This document shows, in pieces, positions 25,886 through 33,772 of a stretch of DNA of 64,000 nucleotides. Both the position numbers and the translations under genes were made by a program. A model generated the notes under the pieces. The model ran no database searches and was not told where the DNA came from. It was given only the letters and a program-made list of their open reading frames with translations. The stretch's first letter is position 1, and each line of letters begins with the position of its first letter. The stretch covers positions 124,001-188,000 of the forward strand of contig NZ_LOAS01000011.1 in assembly GCF_001558155.1 (NCBI RefSeq), written 5' to 3'. This DNA is from Aliiruegeria sabulilitoris (GTDB lineage Bacteria; Pseudomonadota; Alphaproteobacteria; Rhodobacterales; Rhodobacteraceae).

Positions 25886-28371
25886 CCGTTCTTCCTGATG
25901 GCTTCGTTCTTCGGGTCGTAGGGGCTGTCTTCGGTGATCTCGGCATCCCAGAGTTGGTTGAACATCTTCACCTTGAGCTTCGTGCCGGGAACGGCGAGGT
26001 CCGGGCGGACATAGCCCAAGCCAATGCTCTTTCCGAAGGCCACCGAGTAGCCGCCCGATGTCAGGCGTCCGACCTTGGTGTCACCGTCATAGAGCGCCTC
26101 GCGGCCCCAGGGATCGGCATCTTCCGGCCCGTCGATCAGAAGGGTGACGCATTTGCTACGGATCCCGATATCGAGCATCGCCTGCTTTCCGTGATACTCC
26201 TTTTCGAGATCGACGAAACGGTCGAGCGCGGCTTCGAGCGGGGTGGCGTCGCGGCCTAGCTCCGTGCCGAAGGCGCGGTAGGATTTCTCCTGACGGAGCC
26301 AATTCTGGGCGCGGGCGCCGACCAGCTTGAGACCGTGTTTCTCACCCGCTTCCGTCAGCTTGTCCCAGAGATGGTTCTGCATCTCGATCGGGTGGTGCAG
26401 TTCCCAACCAAGCTCGCCCGTATAGGCGACGCGGATCGCCATGGTCGGCACCATTCCGAGCTCTATATTGCGCATCGAGAGCCACGGGAAACGCTTGTTC
26501 GACAGCACTGTCTCCGGTTCCGCATCGCGCACCAACTCGTTCAGCAGGTCGCGCGACTTCGGCCCCGCGATGGCGAAGACACCCCATTGGGTGGTCACGT
26601 CCTGCAGCTCGATCCGGCCGAACTCGGCTTCCTTGTCCTCGATGGCCTCCTTCAAGAAGTCCTGGTCATAGGCCGTCCATGCGCCGGCAGAGACGAGGTA
26701 GTATTCGTCCTCGGCCAGCCGGACGATGGTGTATTCCGTCCGGGTCGTGCCGGCGGCGGTCAGCGCATAGGTCAGGTTGATCCGCCCGACCTTTGGCAGC
26801 TTGTTGCAGGTGAACCAGTTGAGGAAGGCGGTCGCGCCCGGCCCCTTGACGATATGTTTGGTGAAGGCGGTCGCATCGATCAGGCCGACGCCTTCGCGGA
26901 TCGCCTTGGCCTCCTCGACGGAATATTGCCACCAGCCGCCCCGGCGGAAACTGCGGGAGGCGTGGTCGTCAAAGCCTTCGGGGGCGTAGTAGTTCGGCCG
27001 CTCCCAGCCGTTCACATGCCCGAACTGCGCGCCGGCGGCCTTCTGCCGGTCATAGGCGGGCGAGGTGCGCAGCGGGCGGGCCGCAGGGCGCTCTTCGTCC
27101 GGGTGGTGCAGGATGAAGACGTGGGAATAGCATTCCTCGTTCTTCTGCACCGCGTATTCGGTGGTCATCCAGTTGCCGTAGCGCTTGGGGTCGAGGCTCG
27201 CCATGTCGATCTCGGCCTCGCCCTCGACCATCATCTGCGCGAGGTAATACCCGGTGCCGCCGGCGGCCGTGATACCGAAGGAGAAGCCCTCCGCCAGCCA
27301 CATGTTGCGCAGCCCCGGCGCCGGGCCAACCAGTGGGTTGCCATCTGGCGTGTAGCAGATCGGGCCGTTGAAATCGTCCTTGAGACCGACCGTTTCCGAG
27401 GTCGGAATCCGGTGAATCATCGACATGTATTCTTCCTCGATCCGCTCAAGATCGAGCTGGAACAGGTCGGCACGGAAACTGTCGGGCACGGCGTATTTGA
27501 ACCGTGCCGGCGCACCTTGCTCGTAAGGCCCAAGGATCCAACCACCACGTTCCTCGCGAACATACCATTTGGCGTCGGCATCGCGCAGCACCGGGTGCTC
27601 GGCCCCGCCCGCCGCGCGATAGGCCAGCAACGCCGGGTCCGGCTCGGTGACGATGAACTGATGCTCGACCGGGATGGCCGGCATCTTGATGCCCAGAAGC
27701 TGCGCGGTGCGCTGAGAATGGTTGCCCGTAGCGGTGACGACATGTTCGGCGGTGATGACGACCTGCTCCTCGGTGGCGATCAGGTTGCCGCCCTTCTCCG
27801 CCATCTTGGTGCAGGTGACCTTCCACTCCGAGCCCGTCCACTCATAGCCATCGACCTGCCATTTGCGTTCGATGGTCACGCCAAACTGGCGCGCCCCCTT
27901 GGCCATGGCCATGGTCACGTCAGCGGGGTTTATGTAGCCATCGGTCGGGTGGAAAAGCGCGCCTACCAGGTCCTCGGTGCGCACCAGTGGCCAGCGCTCC
28001 CTGATCTGAGCGGGCGAGAGCCACTCGTAGGGCACACCCACCGTTTCGGCGGTGGAGGCGTAGAGCATGTACTCGTCCATCCGCGCCTGCGTTTGAGCCA
28101 TGCGCAGATTGCCGACAACCGAGAAGCCGGGGTTGAGGCCCGTCTCGGCTTCCAGCGTCTTGTACCATTTCACCGAGTAATCGTGGATGTGCGAGGTGGC
28201 GAAGGACATGTTGAAGAGCGGCAGCAGGCCCGCGGCATGCCATGTCGAGCCACAGGTCAACTCGTCGCGCTCCAGCAGCATCGTGTCCCAGCCCGCCTTG
28301 CCCAGGTGATAGGCGATGCCGGTTCCAACGGCGCCGCCGCCGACGACGAGTGCTTTCACATGGGTTTTCAT
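25882..28371 (-). CDS. FAD-dependent oxidoreductase/GcvT fusion (dimethylglycine dehydrogenase-like)
   Basis: An 829-residue two-part enzyme. The N-terminal DAO-type FAD domain has the dinucleotide fold VVGGGAVGTGIAYHL and GSTWHAAGL, where H45 matches the histidine that holds FAD covalently in dimethylglycine dehydrogenase. The C-terminal half is a GcvT/aminomethyltransferase domain that would pass the released one-carbon unit to tetrahydrofolate. Substrate is probably dimethylglycine or sarcosine from glycine betaine breakdown. The start at 28371 places the FAD motif at residue 9. A small membrane protein gene overlaps its end. Confidence 0.88.
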   Translation of the reverse strand: MKTHVKALVVGGGAVGTGIAYHLGKAGWDTMLLERDELTCGSTWHAAGLLPLFNMSFATSHIHDYSVKWYKTLEAETGLNPGFSVVGNLRMAQTQARMDEYMLYASTAETVGVPYEWLSPAQIRERWPLVRTEDLVGALFHPTDGYINPADVTMAMAKGARQFGVTIERKWQVDGYEWTGSEWKVTCTKMAEKGGNLIATEEQVVITAEHVVTATGNHSQRTAQLLGIKMPAIPVEHQFIVTEPDPALLAYRAAGGAEHPVLRDADAKWYVREERGGWILGPYEQGAPARFKYAVPDSFRADLFQLDLERIEEEYMSMIHRIPTSETVGLKDDFNGPICYTPDGNPLVGPAPGLRNMWLAEGFSFGITAAGGTGYYLAQMMVEGEAEIDMASLDPKRYGNWMTTEYAVQKNEECYSHVFILHHPDEERPAARPLRTSPAYDRQKAAGAQFGHVNGWERPNYYAPEGFDDHASRSFRRGGWWQYSVEEAKAIREGVGLIDATAFTKHIVKGPGATAFLNWFTCNKLPKVGRINLTYALTAAGTTRTEYTIVRLAEDEYYLVSAGAWTAYDQDFLKEAIEDKEAEFGRIELQDVTTQWGVFAIAGPKSRDLLNELVRDAEPETVLSNKRFPWLSMRNIELGMVPTMAIRVAYTGELGWELHHPIEMQNHLWDKLTEAGEKHGLKLVGARAQNWLRQEKSYRAFGTELGRDATPLEAALDRFVDLEKEYHGKQAMLDIGIRSKCVTLLIDGPEDADPWGREALYDGDTKVGRLTSGGYSVAFGKSIGLGYVRPDLAVPGTKLKVKMFNQLWDAEITEDSPYDPKNEAIRKNG

Positions 28372-28619
28372 GGCGGGAATCCTCGATGCTGGTCGCTTTT
28401 GTGCGCAGTTAAGCCGAACCGGTCCGATCAACGCAATTCCGAGCCGACCCTTGAAGGGCAGAAAGCGACGCACAGGGACGGAAGCGAAGGGCCACCACCC
28501 TTGCCTTTTGGGCGTCATTTTCCAAAGCGCTTCTACATTTTCGCGCCTCACACCCAAGCTCGCGCAACACCCAAAAGAATGTTTGCACGATGCACGCAAT
28601 ATCGTTACGGAGCGCGTCC

Positions 28620-29465
28620 ATGGAAATCTGCAGGACTTCGGCTGAGCTTCGCAGCCATATCGCATGGCTGAGGCGACAGGGTCTCAGCATCGGCCTCGTG
28701 CCCACGATGGGCTATCTTCACGCCGGCCACATGGCGCTGGTGGAGCGCGCCGCGCGCGACGCGGACCGCGTGGTGGTGTCCATTTTCGTCAACCCGACAC
28801 AATTCGGCGATCCGGCCGACCTGGAGAAATATCCGCGCGACACGGAACGCGACCTGGCGATGCTCCGCGAAGCCGGTGTGGAAGCGGTGTTCCTGCCATC
28901 GGTCGAGGTCGTCTACCCCGAAGGATCCGAGACCATCGTCGAGACGATGCGGCTGGCCAATGTGCTGCATGGCGAGGTGCGAGAGGGGCATTTTCGCGGG
29001 GTAGCGACCGTTGTGGCAAAGCTTTTCAACCTCGTGCAGCCCGATCTCGCCTGTTTCGGAGAGAAGGATTACCAGCAGCTTCAAGTCATCAGGCAGATGG
29101 TCCGCGACTTGCATTTCCCGCTGGAAATCATCGGTTGCCCCACGGTGCGTGAGGCCGACGGGCTGGCCATGTCCTCGCGCAACGTGCGGCTCTCGCCCGA
29201 GGATCGCGCAGCAGCGCTGGTGTTGAACCGCTCGCTGGACAGGGCGGAGGCGCTTTGCGCGGCGGGCGCGACGGTCGAGGAGATCACCGCCGAGGTAGCC
29301 ACCATGATCCAGTCCGAACCGCGTTCCCATCTGCGCGCCGTGGACGTGACCGAGGCGGTGAGCTTGCGGCCCGTCTCGGGTAAACCGTCCGGCCCGCTGG
29401 CGCTGATGATCTCGGCCGAGTTCGGCGGCGTGTTGTTGATCGACCAGATAGAGGTGACCCCATGA
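28620..29465 (+). CDS. panC: Pantothenate synthetase
   Basis: Joins pantoate and beta-alanine with ATP to make pantothenate. The 281-residue protein has the HIGH-like motif [28 protein letters not shown] and the KMSKS-like [13 protein letters not shown] set the start at 28620 (ACGGAG upstream), since the family begins close to this methionine; an in-frame start at 28590 adds ten unrelated residues. It overlaps panB by 4 bases (ATGA), forming a panCB operon divergent from the dehydrogenase gene. Confidence 0.95.
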   Translation: MEICRTSAELRSHIAWLRRQGLSIGLVPTMGYLHAGHMALVERAARDADRVVVSIFVNPTQFGDPADLEKYPRDTERDLAMLREAGVEAVFLPSVEVVYPEGSETIVETMRLANVLHGEVREGHFRGVATVVAKLFNLVQPDLACFGEKDYQQLQVIRQMVRDLHFPLEIIGCPTVREADGLAMSSRNVRLSPEDRAAALVLNRSLDRAEALCAAGATVEEITAEVATMIQSEPRSHLRAVDVTEAVSLRPVSGKPSGPLALMISAEFGGVLLIDQIEVTP

Positions 29466-30271
29466 GCGTCCAGAAACCCGTTCGCCGCATGACCGCGCCC
29501 CGGATTGCCGCGCGCAAGGGGGGCGAGCCGATCGTTTCGCTGACCTCGTACCACGCGCATACCGCCGCCATCGTGGACAGATATGCCGATTTCATCCTTG
29601 TGGGCGACAGTCTCGGCATGGTGATGCACGGGATGGAGAACACGGTCGGCGTAACGGTCGAGATGATGATCACGCATGGAAAGGCGGTCGTTCGCGGAAC
29701 ACAGCGGGCGCTTGTGGTCGTGGACATGCCCTTCGGCAGCTACGAGGAGAGCCCCTCGGTGGCCTTCCGCAACGCGGCGCGGATCATGCAGGACACCGGC
29801 TGCGGGGCGGTGAAGCTTGAAGGTGGGGCACGGATGGCGGAAACCATCCACTTCCTGACCGAGCGCGGCATCCCGGTGATGGCGCATATCGGGCTGACGC
29901 CGCAATCGATCAATGTCATGGGTGGCTTCAAGACCCAGGGGCGGGACGAGGAAAGCTGGCCCTTGCACGAGGCGGATGCGCATGCGGTGGCCGAAGCCGG
30001 GGCTTTCGCGCTGGTGCTTGAGGGCATGGTGGAGCCACTGGCCGCGCGGATCACCAAACAGGTGGCGATCCCAACCATCGGCATCGGCGCCAGCAAGGAA
30101 TGCGACGGACAGATCCTCGTGCTCGAAGACATGCTGGGCCTGAACCCCAAGCCGCCGAAATTCGTTAAGGTCTATGGCGATCTCGGTGGCCGGATCGAGA
30201 AGGCGGTCTCGGACTACGCCGAAGACGTCCGCAGCCGCGCCTTTCCGACCGAGGATCAGACCTATAACTAG
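29462..30271 (+). CDS. panB: 3-methyl-2-oxobutanoate hydroxymethyltransferase
   Basis: Makes ketopantoate from ketoisovalerate and methylene-tetrahydrofolate, two steps before PanC. The 269-residue length is typical. The metal-binding region [20 protein letters not shown] and the conserved [12 protein letters not shown] are all present. It is translationally coupled to panC. It converges on the membrane-protein gene at 30268, overlapping it by 4 bases. Confidence 0.96.
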   Translation: MSVQKPVRRMTAPRIAARKGGEPIVSLTSYHAHTAAIVDRYADFILVGDSLGMVMHGMENTVGVTVEMMITHGKAVVRGTQRALVVVDMPFGSYEESPSVAFRNAARIMQDTGCGAVKLEGGARMAETIHFLTERGIPVMAHIGLTPQSINVMGGFKTQGRDEESWPLHEADAHAVAEAGAFALVLEGMVEPLAARITKQVAIPTIGIGASKECDGQILVLEDMLGLNPKPPKFVKVYGDLGGRIEKAVSDYAEDVRSRAFPTEDQTYN

Positions 30272-31158
30272 GTGCTACGCCACGATTGCCTGAGCAGGGC
30301 GACAGCAACCGCGAGAAAGGCCAGCGGCAGGATCAGCGTGCGTAGCAGGAAGATGGCAACAAGCGTCAGGGATGATTCGAGCAGGGTGTCGGCGTTCGAC
30401 ATGAAATAGCCAGCCGCTTCGAGATAGCCGTCGGTTTGGGCGACCGCGCCTGACAGCCCCGCGCCCGCGGCGCCGAGCGAGTCCTGCAACCACCCGATCC
30501 AGCCGCCGGCAGCGTTACCACCCGCTGCCTCTTCCGACGCTGCCACAACGTCATGTGCGCCCAGCAAGGATTGCGCGAAGGACGCGACCTGCTCCAATTC
30601 GGCGTTCGCTTCCTGCCATTTCGCGTCCGTCACGACCTCCCCTAACAGGTTGCCGAGCGCCAACGACAAAGGCAGGGCAAGCGCCAGCATGACGCCAGTA
30701 AAACTGCACGCGGAACCGGCCCGGCAGACGGGCGCCGCCATGCTGCCCGCGCGCCGTTCCAGCGGCCCTCTGAGCCACTGCACGCCCAGCCCAACGGCAA
30801 GCACCAGAAAACCGATGCTGGCCACGGGTCCGATGCCGATCGAAAGCGTACCGGCAAATAAGGTGACCCCAAAGACGAGCGCCGCCACCCTTTCAACGGT
30901 ATCGTCGATCGGCTCAAGAAACTTGAGCGGTTGCGCATTGGCAGAAAGCCCGACACTGCCGCCCACTTCGATTTCTTGCGCGAAAGACAGGGCCGCATTG
31001 ATCGACCGCAACGCGACATAGACACCAAGGCTCGCGGTTGCAGCGTCCCTTGCCGCCCGTTCGGCGGGCCCGTTAACGGGCCCTGCAGGGTTCAGTGCGA
31101 GAACCACGCATAGCACCGCCAGGACAGGCAGGATCAGTTTGCGCAACACCGAGCCCAT
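30268..31158 (-). CDS. Hypothetical integral membrane protein, 296 aa
   Basis: I recognise no family. The N-terminus is signal-anchor-like ([19 protein letters not shown]). Further membrane helices lie near 85-130 and 155-175, and a C-terminal pair at about 258-292. Between them are two soluble segments, one Glu/Asn-rich ([20 protein letters not shown]) and one Gly/Ala-rich. The start lies 7 bases after the 2-hydroxyacid dehydrogenase stop (31166), so the two are probably co-transcribed. Confidence 0.65.
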   Translation of the reverse strand: MGSVLRKLILPVLAVLCVVLALNPAGPVNGPAERAARDAATASLGVYVALRSINAALSFAQEIEVGGSVGLSANAQPLKFLEPIDDTVERVAALVFGVTLFAGTLSIGIGPVASIGFLVLAVGLGVQWLRGPLERRAGSMAAPVCRAGSACSFTGVMLALALPLSLALGNLLGEVVTDAKWQEANAELEQVASFAQSLLGAHDVVAASEEAAGGNAAGGWIGWLQDSLGAAGAGLSGAVAQTDGYLEAAGYFMSNADTLLESSLTLVAIFLLRTLILPLAFLAVAVALLRQSWRST

Positions 31159-31165
31159 TTCCGCC

Positions 31166-32155
31166 TCACAGCATCGACGGAACGATCAGGTCCGGCGGGC
31201 GGTGGCCATCGTCGAAGGTCTTGATGTTGACAATCACCTTCTCCCCCATCTCGATCCGCCCCTCGACCGTCGCCGATCCCATCTGCGGCAGCAGCACCAC
31301 GTTGTCCTGGTTGCGCAGGCGCGGGTTGATCTCCGCCCCGTGCTCATAGACGTCGAGACCCGCGCCCGCGATCTCGCCGGCGCGCAGCATCCGGGTGAGC
31401 GCGTTCTCGTCCACCACTTCGCCGCGCGATGTGTTCACCAGCACCGCCGAGGGTTTCATCAGCTTCAGCCGCCGCGCGTTCATCAAGTGATAGGTGGAGG
31501 GCGTGTGCGGACAGTTGATCGACATCACGTCCATCCGGCTGACCATCTGGTCGAGGCTCTCCCACCAGGTCGCGCCAAGCTCCTGCTCGACTTCCGGACG
31601 CAACCGGCGGCGGTTGTGGTAATGCACCCCCATGCCGAATGCCCGCGCCCGACGCGCCACGGCCTGGCCGATCCGACCCATGCCCAGAATGCCCAGCCGA
31701 CGCCCGCCCACGCGCCCACCGAGATAGGCGGTCGGCGCCCAGCCGCTCCATTTGCCGGTCTGCATCACGGCGAGCCCCTCGGGGATGCGCCGCGTCACCG
31801 CGAGAATCAGCGCCATGGCCATGTCGGCGGTATCGTCGGTCGTGACACCCGGCGTATTGGTCACGAGGATGCCGCGCTGCCGCGCCGTTGCCACGTCGAT
31901 ATTGTCCACGCCCGCGCCGTAATTGGCGATCAGCTTCACCCGTTCCCCGGCATGGGCCAGCATCGCCGCATCGATGTGCTCGGTAATTGTCGAAACAAGC
32001 ACATCCGCCCGGCACATGGCCTCGACCAGCTCGTCATGGCTCATCGGCCGGTCGTCCTCGCGCAGCTCGGTATCGAACAATTCGCACAAGCGCTTTTCGA
32101 CCACTTCCGGCAACCGTCGCGTAACGACAACACTCAGCCGCTCTCTTGGCATCAA
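31166..32155 (-). CDS. D-isomer-specific 2-hydroxyacid dehydrogenase with altered active-site residues
   Basis: A 329-residue NAD(P)-dependent oxidoreductase of the glyoxylate/hydroxypyruvate reductase type. The nucleotide fold LGILGMGRIGQAVARRA and active-site arginine R244 (NTSRGEVVDE) are intact. The catalytic histidine is missing: the usual LLPHxGSAT reads LLPQMGSAT (Q291). The usual Glu-Pro of the triad (xEHEPxxNPRL) reads YEHGAEINPRL, so its glutamate appears displaced. Either activity is changed or another residue serves. It precedes a membrane-protein gene by 7 bases on the same strand. Confidence 0.85.
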   Translation of the reverse strand: MMPRERLSVVVTRRLPEVVEKRLCELFDTELREDDRPMSHDELVEAMCRADVLVSTITEHIDAAMLAHAGERVKLIANYGAGVDNIDVATARQRGILVTNTPGVTTDDTADMAMALILAVTRRIPEGLAVMQTGKWSGWAPTAYLGGRVGGRRLGILGMGRIGQAVARRARAFGMGVHYHNRRRLRPEVEQELGATWWESLDQMVSRMDVMSINCPHTPSTYHLMNARRLKLMKPSAVLVNTSRGEVVDENALTRMLRAGEIAGAGLDVYEHGAEINPRLRNQDNVVLLPQMGSATVEGRIEMGEKVIVNIKTFDDGHRPPDLIVPSML

Positions 32156-32253
32156 ACCCCTCCTGATATCTTCCTAGATGTCTCCCTCGCTGGCACACTG
32201 CCCTTCAAAGGAATGCTGCACAAGCAGCATCGAGCAATAAGCGACAAAATAGC

Positions 32254-32793
32254 ATGACGGTACAGGCAATAACGTTTCGTCTTGTCATCGGAATCGTTGC
32301 AATCGCAGCGCTGGCGGTTGGCAGCGCGATCATGGTGCCCGCCCAGGCGGCGGATCAGCCGGTGACTCGCGGGCCGGTGACCAACCTGCCGCTGCCGCGC
32401 TTCGTGTCTCTGAAGACATCCGAGGGCAATGCGCGCCGCGGTCCCTCGCTCAGCCAACGGATCGACTGGGTCTATACGCGCCGGGGCCTGCCGCTGGAGG
32501 TAACGGCCGAATTCGGCCATTGGCGGCGGGTGCGGGACCGGGACGGCGCCGGCGGCTGGGTGCATTACTCGCTGCTGTCCGGCGTGCGCACCGTGCTCGT
32601 CGAGCAGGACATGGTCGAGCTGCACGCACAGCCCTCCGAAGACGCGGAGACCCTGGCCCAGGCCGAAATCGGCGTCGTGGCCCGGCTGGGGGAATGCACC
32701 GTGACCTGGTGCCGGATTACCGCCGGCGGAGAGCGCGGATGGGTACAGAAATCGGCCCTCTGGGGCGTGAAGGCAGACGAAACGCGGGAGTAA
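32254..32793 (+). CDS. Exported protein with two bacterial SH3 domains
   Basis: A 179-residue protein with an N-terminal export signal (about 1-32, ending AQA). Two SH3-like repeats follow: SLKTSEGNARRGPS...WRRVRDRDGAGGWVHYSLL and VELHAQPSEDAETL...CRITAGGERGWVQKSAL. Such domains usually bind peptidoglycan or partner proteins in the periplasm. It ends 4 bases before the convergent soxR stop. Catalytic activity is not expected. Confidence 0.85.
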   Translation: MTVQAITFRLVIGIVAIAALAVGSAIMVPAQAADQPVTRGPVTNLPLPRFVSLKTSEGNARRGPSLSQRIDWVYTRRGLPLEVTAEFGHWRRVRDRDGAGGWVHYSLLSGVRTVLVEQDMVELHAQPSEDAETLAQAEIGVVARLGECTVTWCRITAGGERGWVQKSALWGVKADETRE

Positions 32794-32797
32794 CCCG

Positions 32798-33256
32798 TCA
32801 GATCTCGTCGGAGCTGTCCCCCATAAGGTAACGCGGCCCGCTGCCACGCTTGGCCGCCTTGTCCTCCGGATTGTAGAGCGCGCATTTTTCCAACGAGAGA
32901 CAGCCACACCCGATACAGCCGTCGAGACGGTCCCGCATCGCCGTGAGCGCCGCGATCTGGGCGTCAAGCTCACCCCGCAGCCCCCCGGCGATGCGGGACC
33001 AGTCCGCCTGGTTGGGCGTCCGGTTCTCCGGCAAGGAGGCCAGTTCCGCGCGGATACGGTCGAGCGAATAGCCGAATTGCTGGGCGATCCGGATGAAGGA
33101 CAACCTGCGGATGACACTGCGAGGAAAGCGCCGGTGCCCGCCCGCATTGCGTTCCGAAGAGATCAGCCCCTGCGCCTCGTAATAGCGGATGGCCGAGACG
33201 GCCAGCCCGGTGCGGGCGGCAAGCTGGCCGATGGAGATTTCGCGCGAAAGGGGCAT
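32798..33256 (-). CDS. soxR: Redox-sensitive transcriptional activator SoxR
   Basis: A 152-residue MerR-family activator. The N-terminal winged helix (ISIGQLAARTGLAVSAIRYYE) is followed by a dimer helix and the SoxR-specific [2Fe-2S] cluster motif CIGCGCLSLEKC (C114, C117, C119, C125). It senses redox-cycling compounds. It is divergent from a VOC-family gene. The 90-base spacer has a promoter with the long 19-base spacing typical of MerR targets. No soxS is present, as expected outside enterobacteria. Confidence 0.96.
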   Translation of the reverse strand: MPLSREISIGQLAARTGLAVSAIRYYEAQGLISSERNAGGHRRFPRSVIRRLSFIRIAQQFGYSLDRIRAELASLPENRTPNQADWSRIAGGLRGELDAQIAALTAMRDRLDGCIGCGCLSLEKCALYNPEDKAAKRGSGPRYLMGDSSDEI

Positions 33257-33277
33257 GGATCACCTCACAAAAATATC

Positions 33278-33308
33278 TTGATCTAAAGTGAGGTTTAGAA
33301 ATTATACC
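33278..33308 (+). promoter_or_regulatory. SoxR-type promoter/operator
   Basis: TTGATC (33278-33283) and TATACC (33303-33308) are separated by 19 bases, the over-long spacing that MerR-family activators correct. An 18-base dyad (TCTAAA-GTGAGG-TTTAGA, 33282-33299) lies in the spacer. The segment TCTTGATCTAAAGTGAGG matches 11 of 18 positions of the classical SoxR box CCTCAAGTTAACTTGAGG. It reads toward the VOC gene at 33347. Confidence 0.65.
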
Positions 33309-33346
33309 CCCTCCTGTCCATGCAATCGACTGACAGGAGACAGGAA

Positions 33347-33733
33347 ATGACACAGGCCGTTCTGGAACATGCCAACGTCACCGTGAAGGATCCGAAAGCC
33401 ACGGCGGAAGAGCTTTGCGCGTTGTTTGGCTGGAAGATCCGCTGGGAAGGGAGCGCCATCAGCGGCGGCTACACGGTGCATGTCGGCAACGAGACAAGTT
33501 ACCTCGCCGTCTATGCCCCGCCCAAGCAGACCCATGCGCAAACCGGGTCCAGCTACAGCACCCTTGGCGGGCTGAACCATGTCGGCATCGTCGTGCCGGA
33601 TTTCGAGGCGACAGAGGCGCGCGTCGCGGCGGCGGGGTACACGCCGCACAATCACGCCGATTACGAGCCCGGTCGGCGCTTCTATTTCGACACGCGCGAC
33701 GGGATCGAGATCGAGGTGGTCAGTTACGAATAG
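33347..33733 (+). CDS. VOC-family (glyoxalase/bleomycin-resistance-like) protein
   Basis: A 128-residue protein with the paired beta-alpha-beta fold of vicinal-oxygen-chelate proteins: LEHANVTVKDPKATAEELC at the start, then LGGLNHVGIVVPDFEATEARV and a final FYFDTRDGIEIEVVSYE with a metal-ligand-type glutamate. The start at 33347 follows AGGAGACAGGA. It is divergent from soxR and carries the SoxR-type promoter, so it is probably induced by redox-active compounds. The substrate is unknown. Confidence 0.85.
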   Translation: MTQAVLEHANVTVKDPKATAEELCALFGWKIRWEGSAISGGYTVHVGNETSYLAVYAPPKQTHAQTGSSYSTLGGLNHVGIVVPDFEATEARVAAAGYTPHNHADYEPGRRFYFDTRDGIEIEVVSYE

Positions 33734-33735
33734 GG

Positions 33736-33764
33736 GGAAGCCGGCGGGAGATCCGCCGGCTTCC
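33736..33764. terminator. Bidirectional hairpin between VOC and M3 peptidase genes
   Basis: A perfect 12-bp stem (GGAAGCCGGCGG / CCGCCGGCTTCC) with a 5-base loop fills the 39-base gap between two convergent genes. It lacks T-tracts but its strength and place suggest a shared transcript end. Confidence 0.7.
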
Positions 33765-33772
33765 GATTGGGA

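Noticed and set aside
26335-28671. A long open frame on the strand opposite the dimethylglycine-dehydrogenase-like gene
   Set aside because: Its product has no recognisable motif and is Arg/Gly/His-rich, as expected from reading a high-GC gene backwards. The opposite strand encodes a clear enzyme. Similar long antisense frames over 4692-6503, 11871-14219, 14614-16920, 34601-36283 and 39917-42346 were rejected for the same reason.
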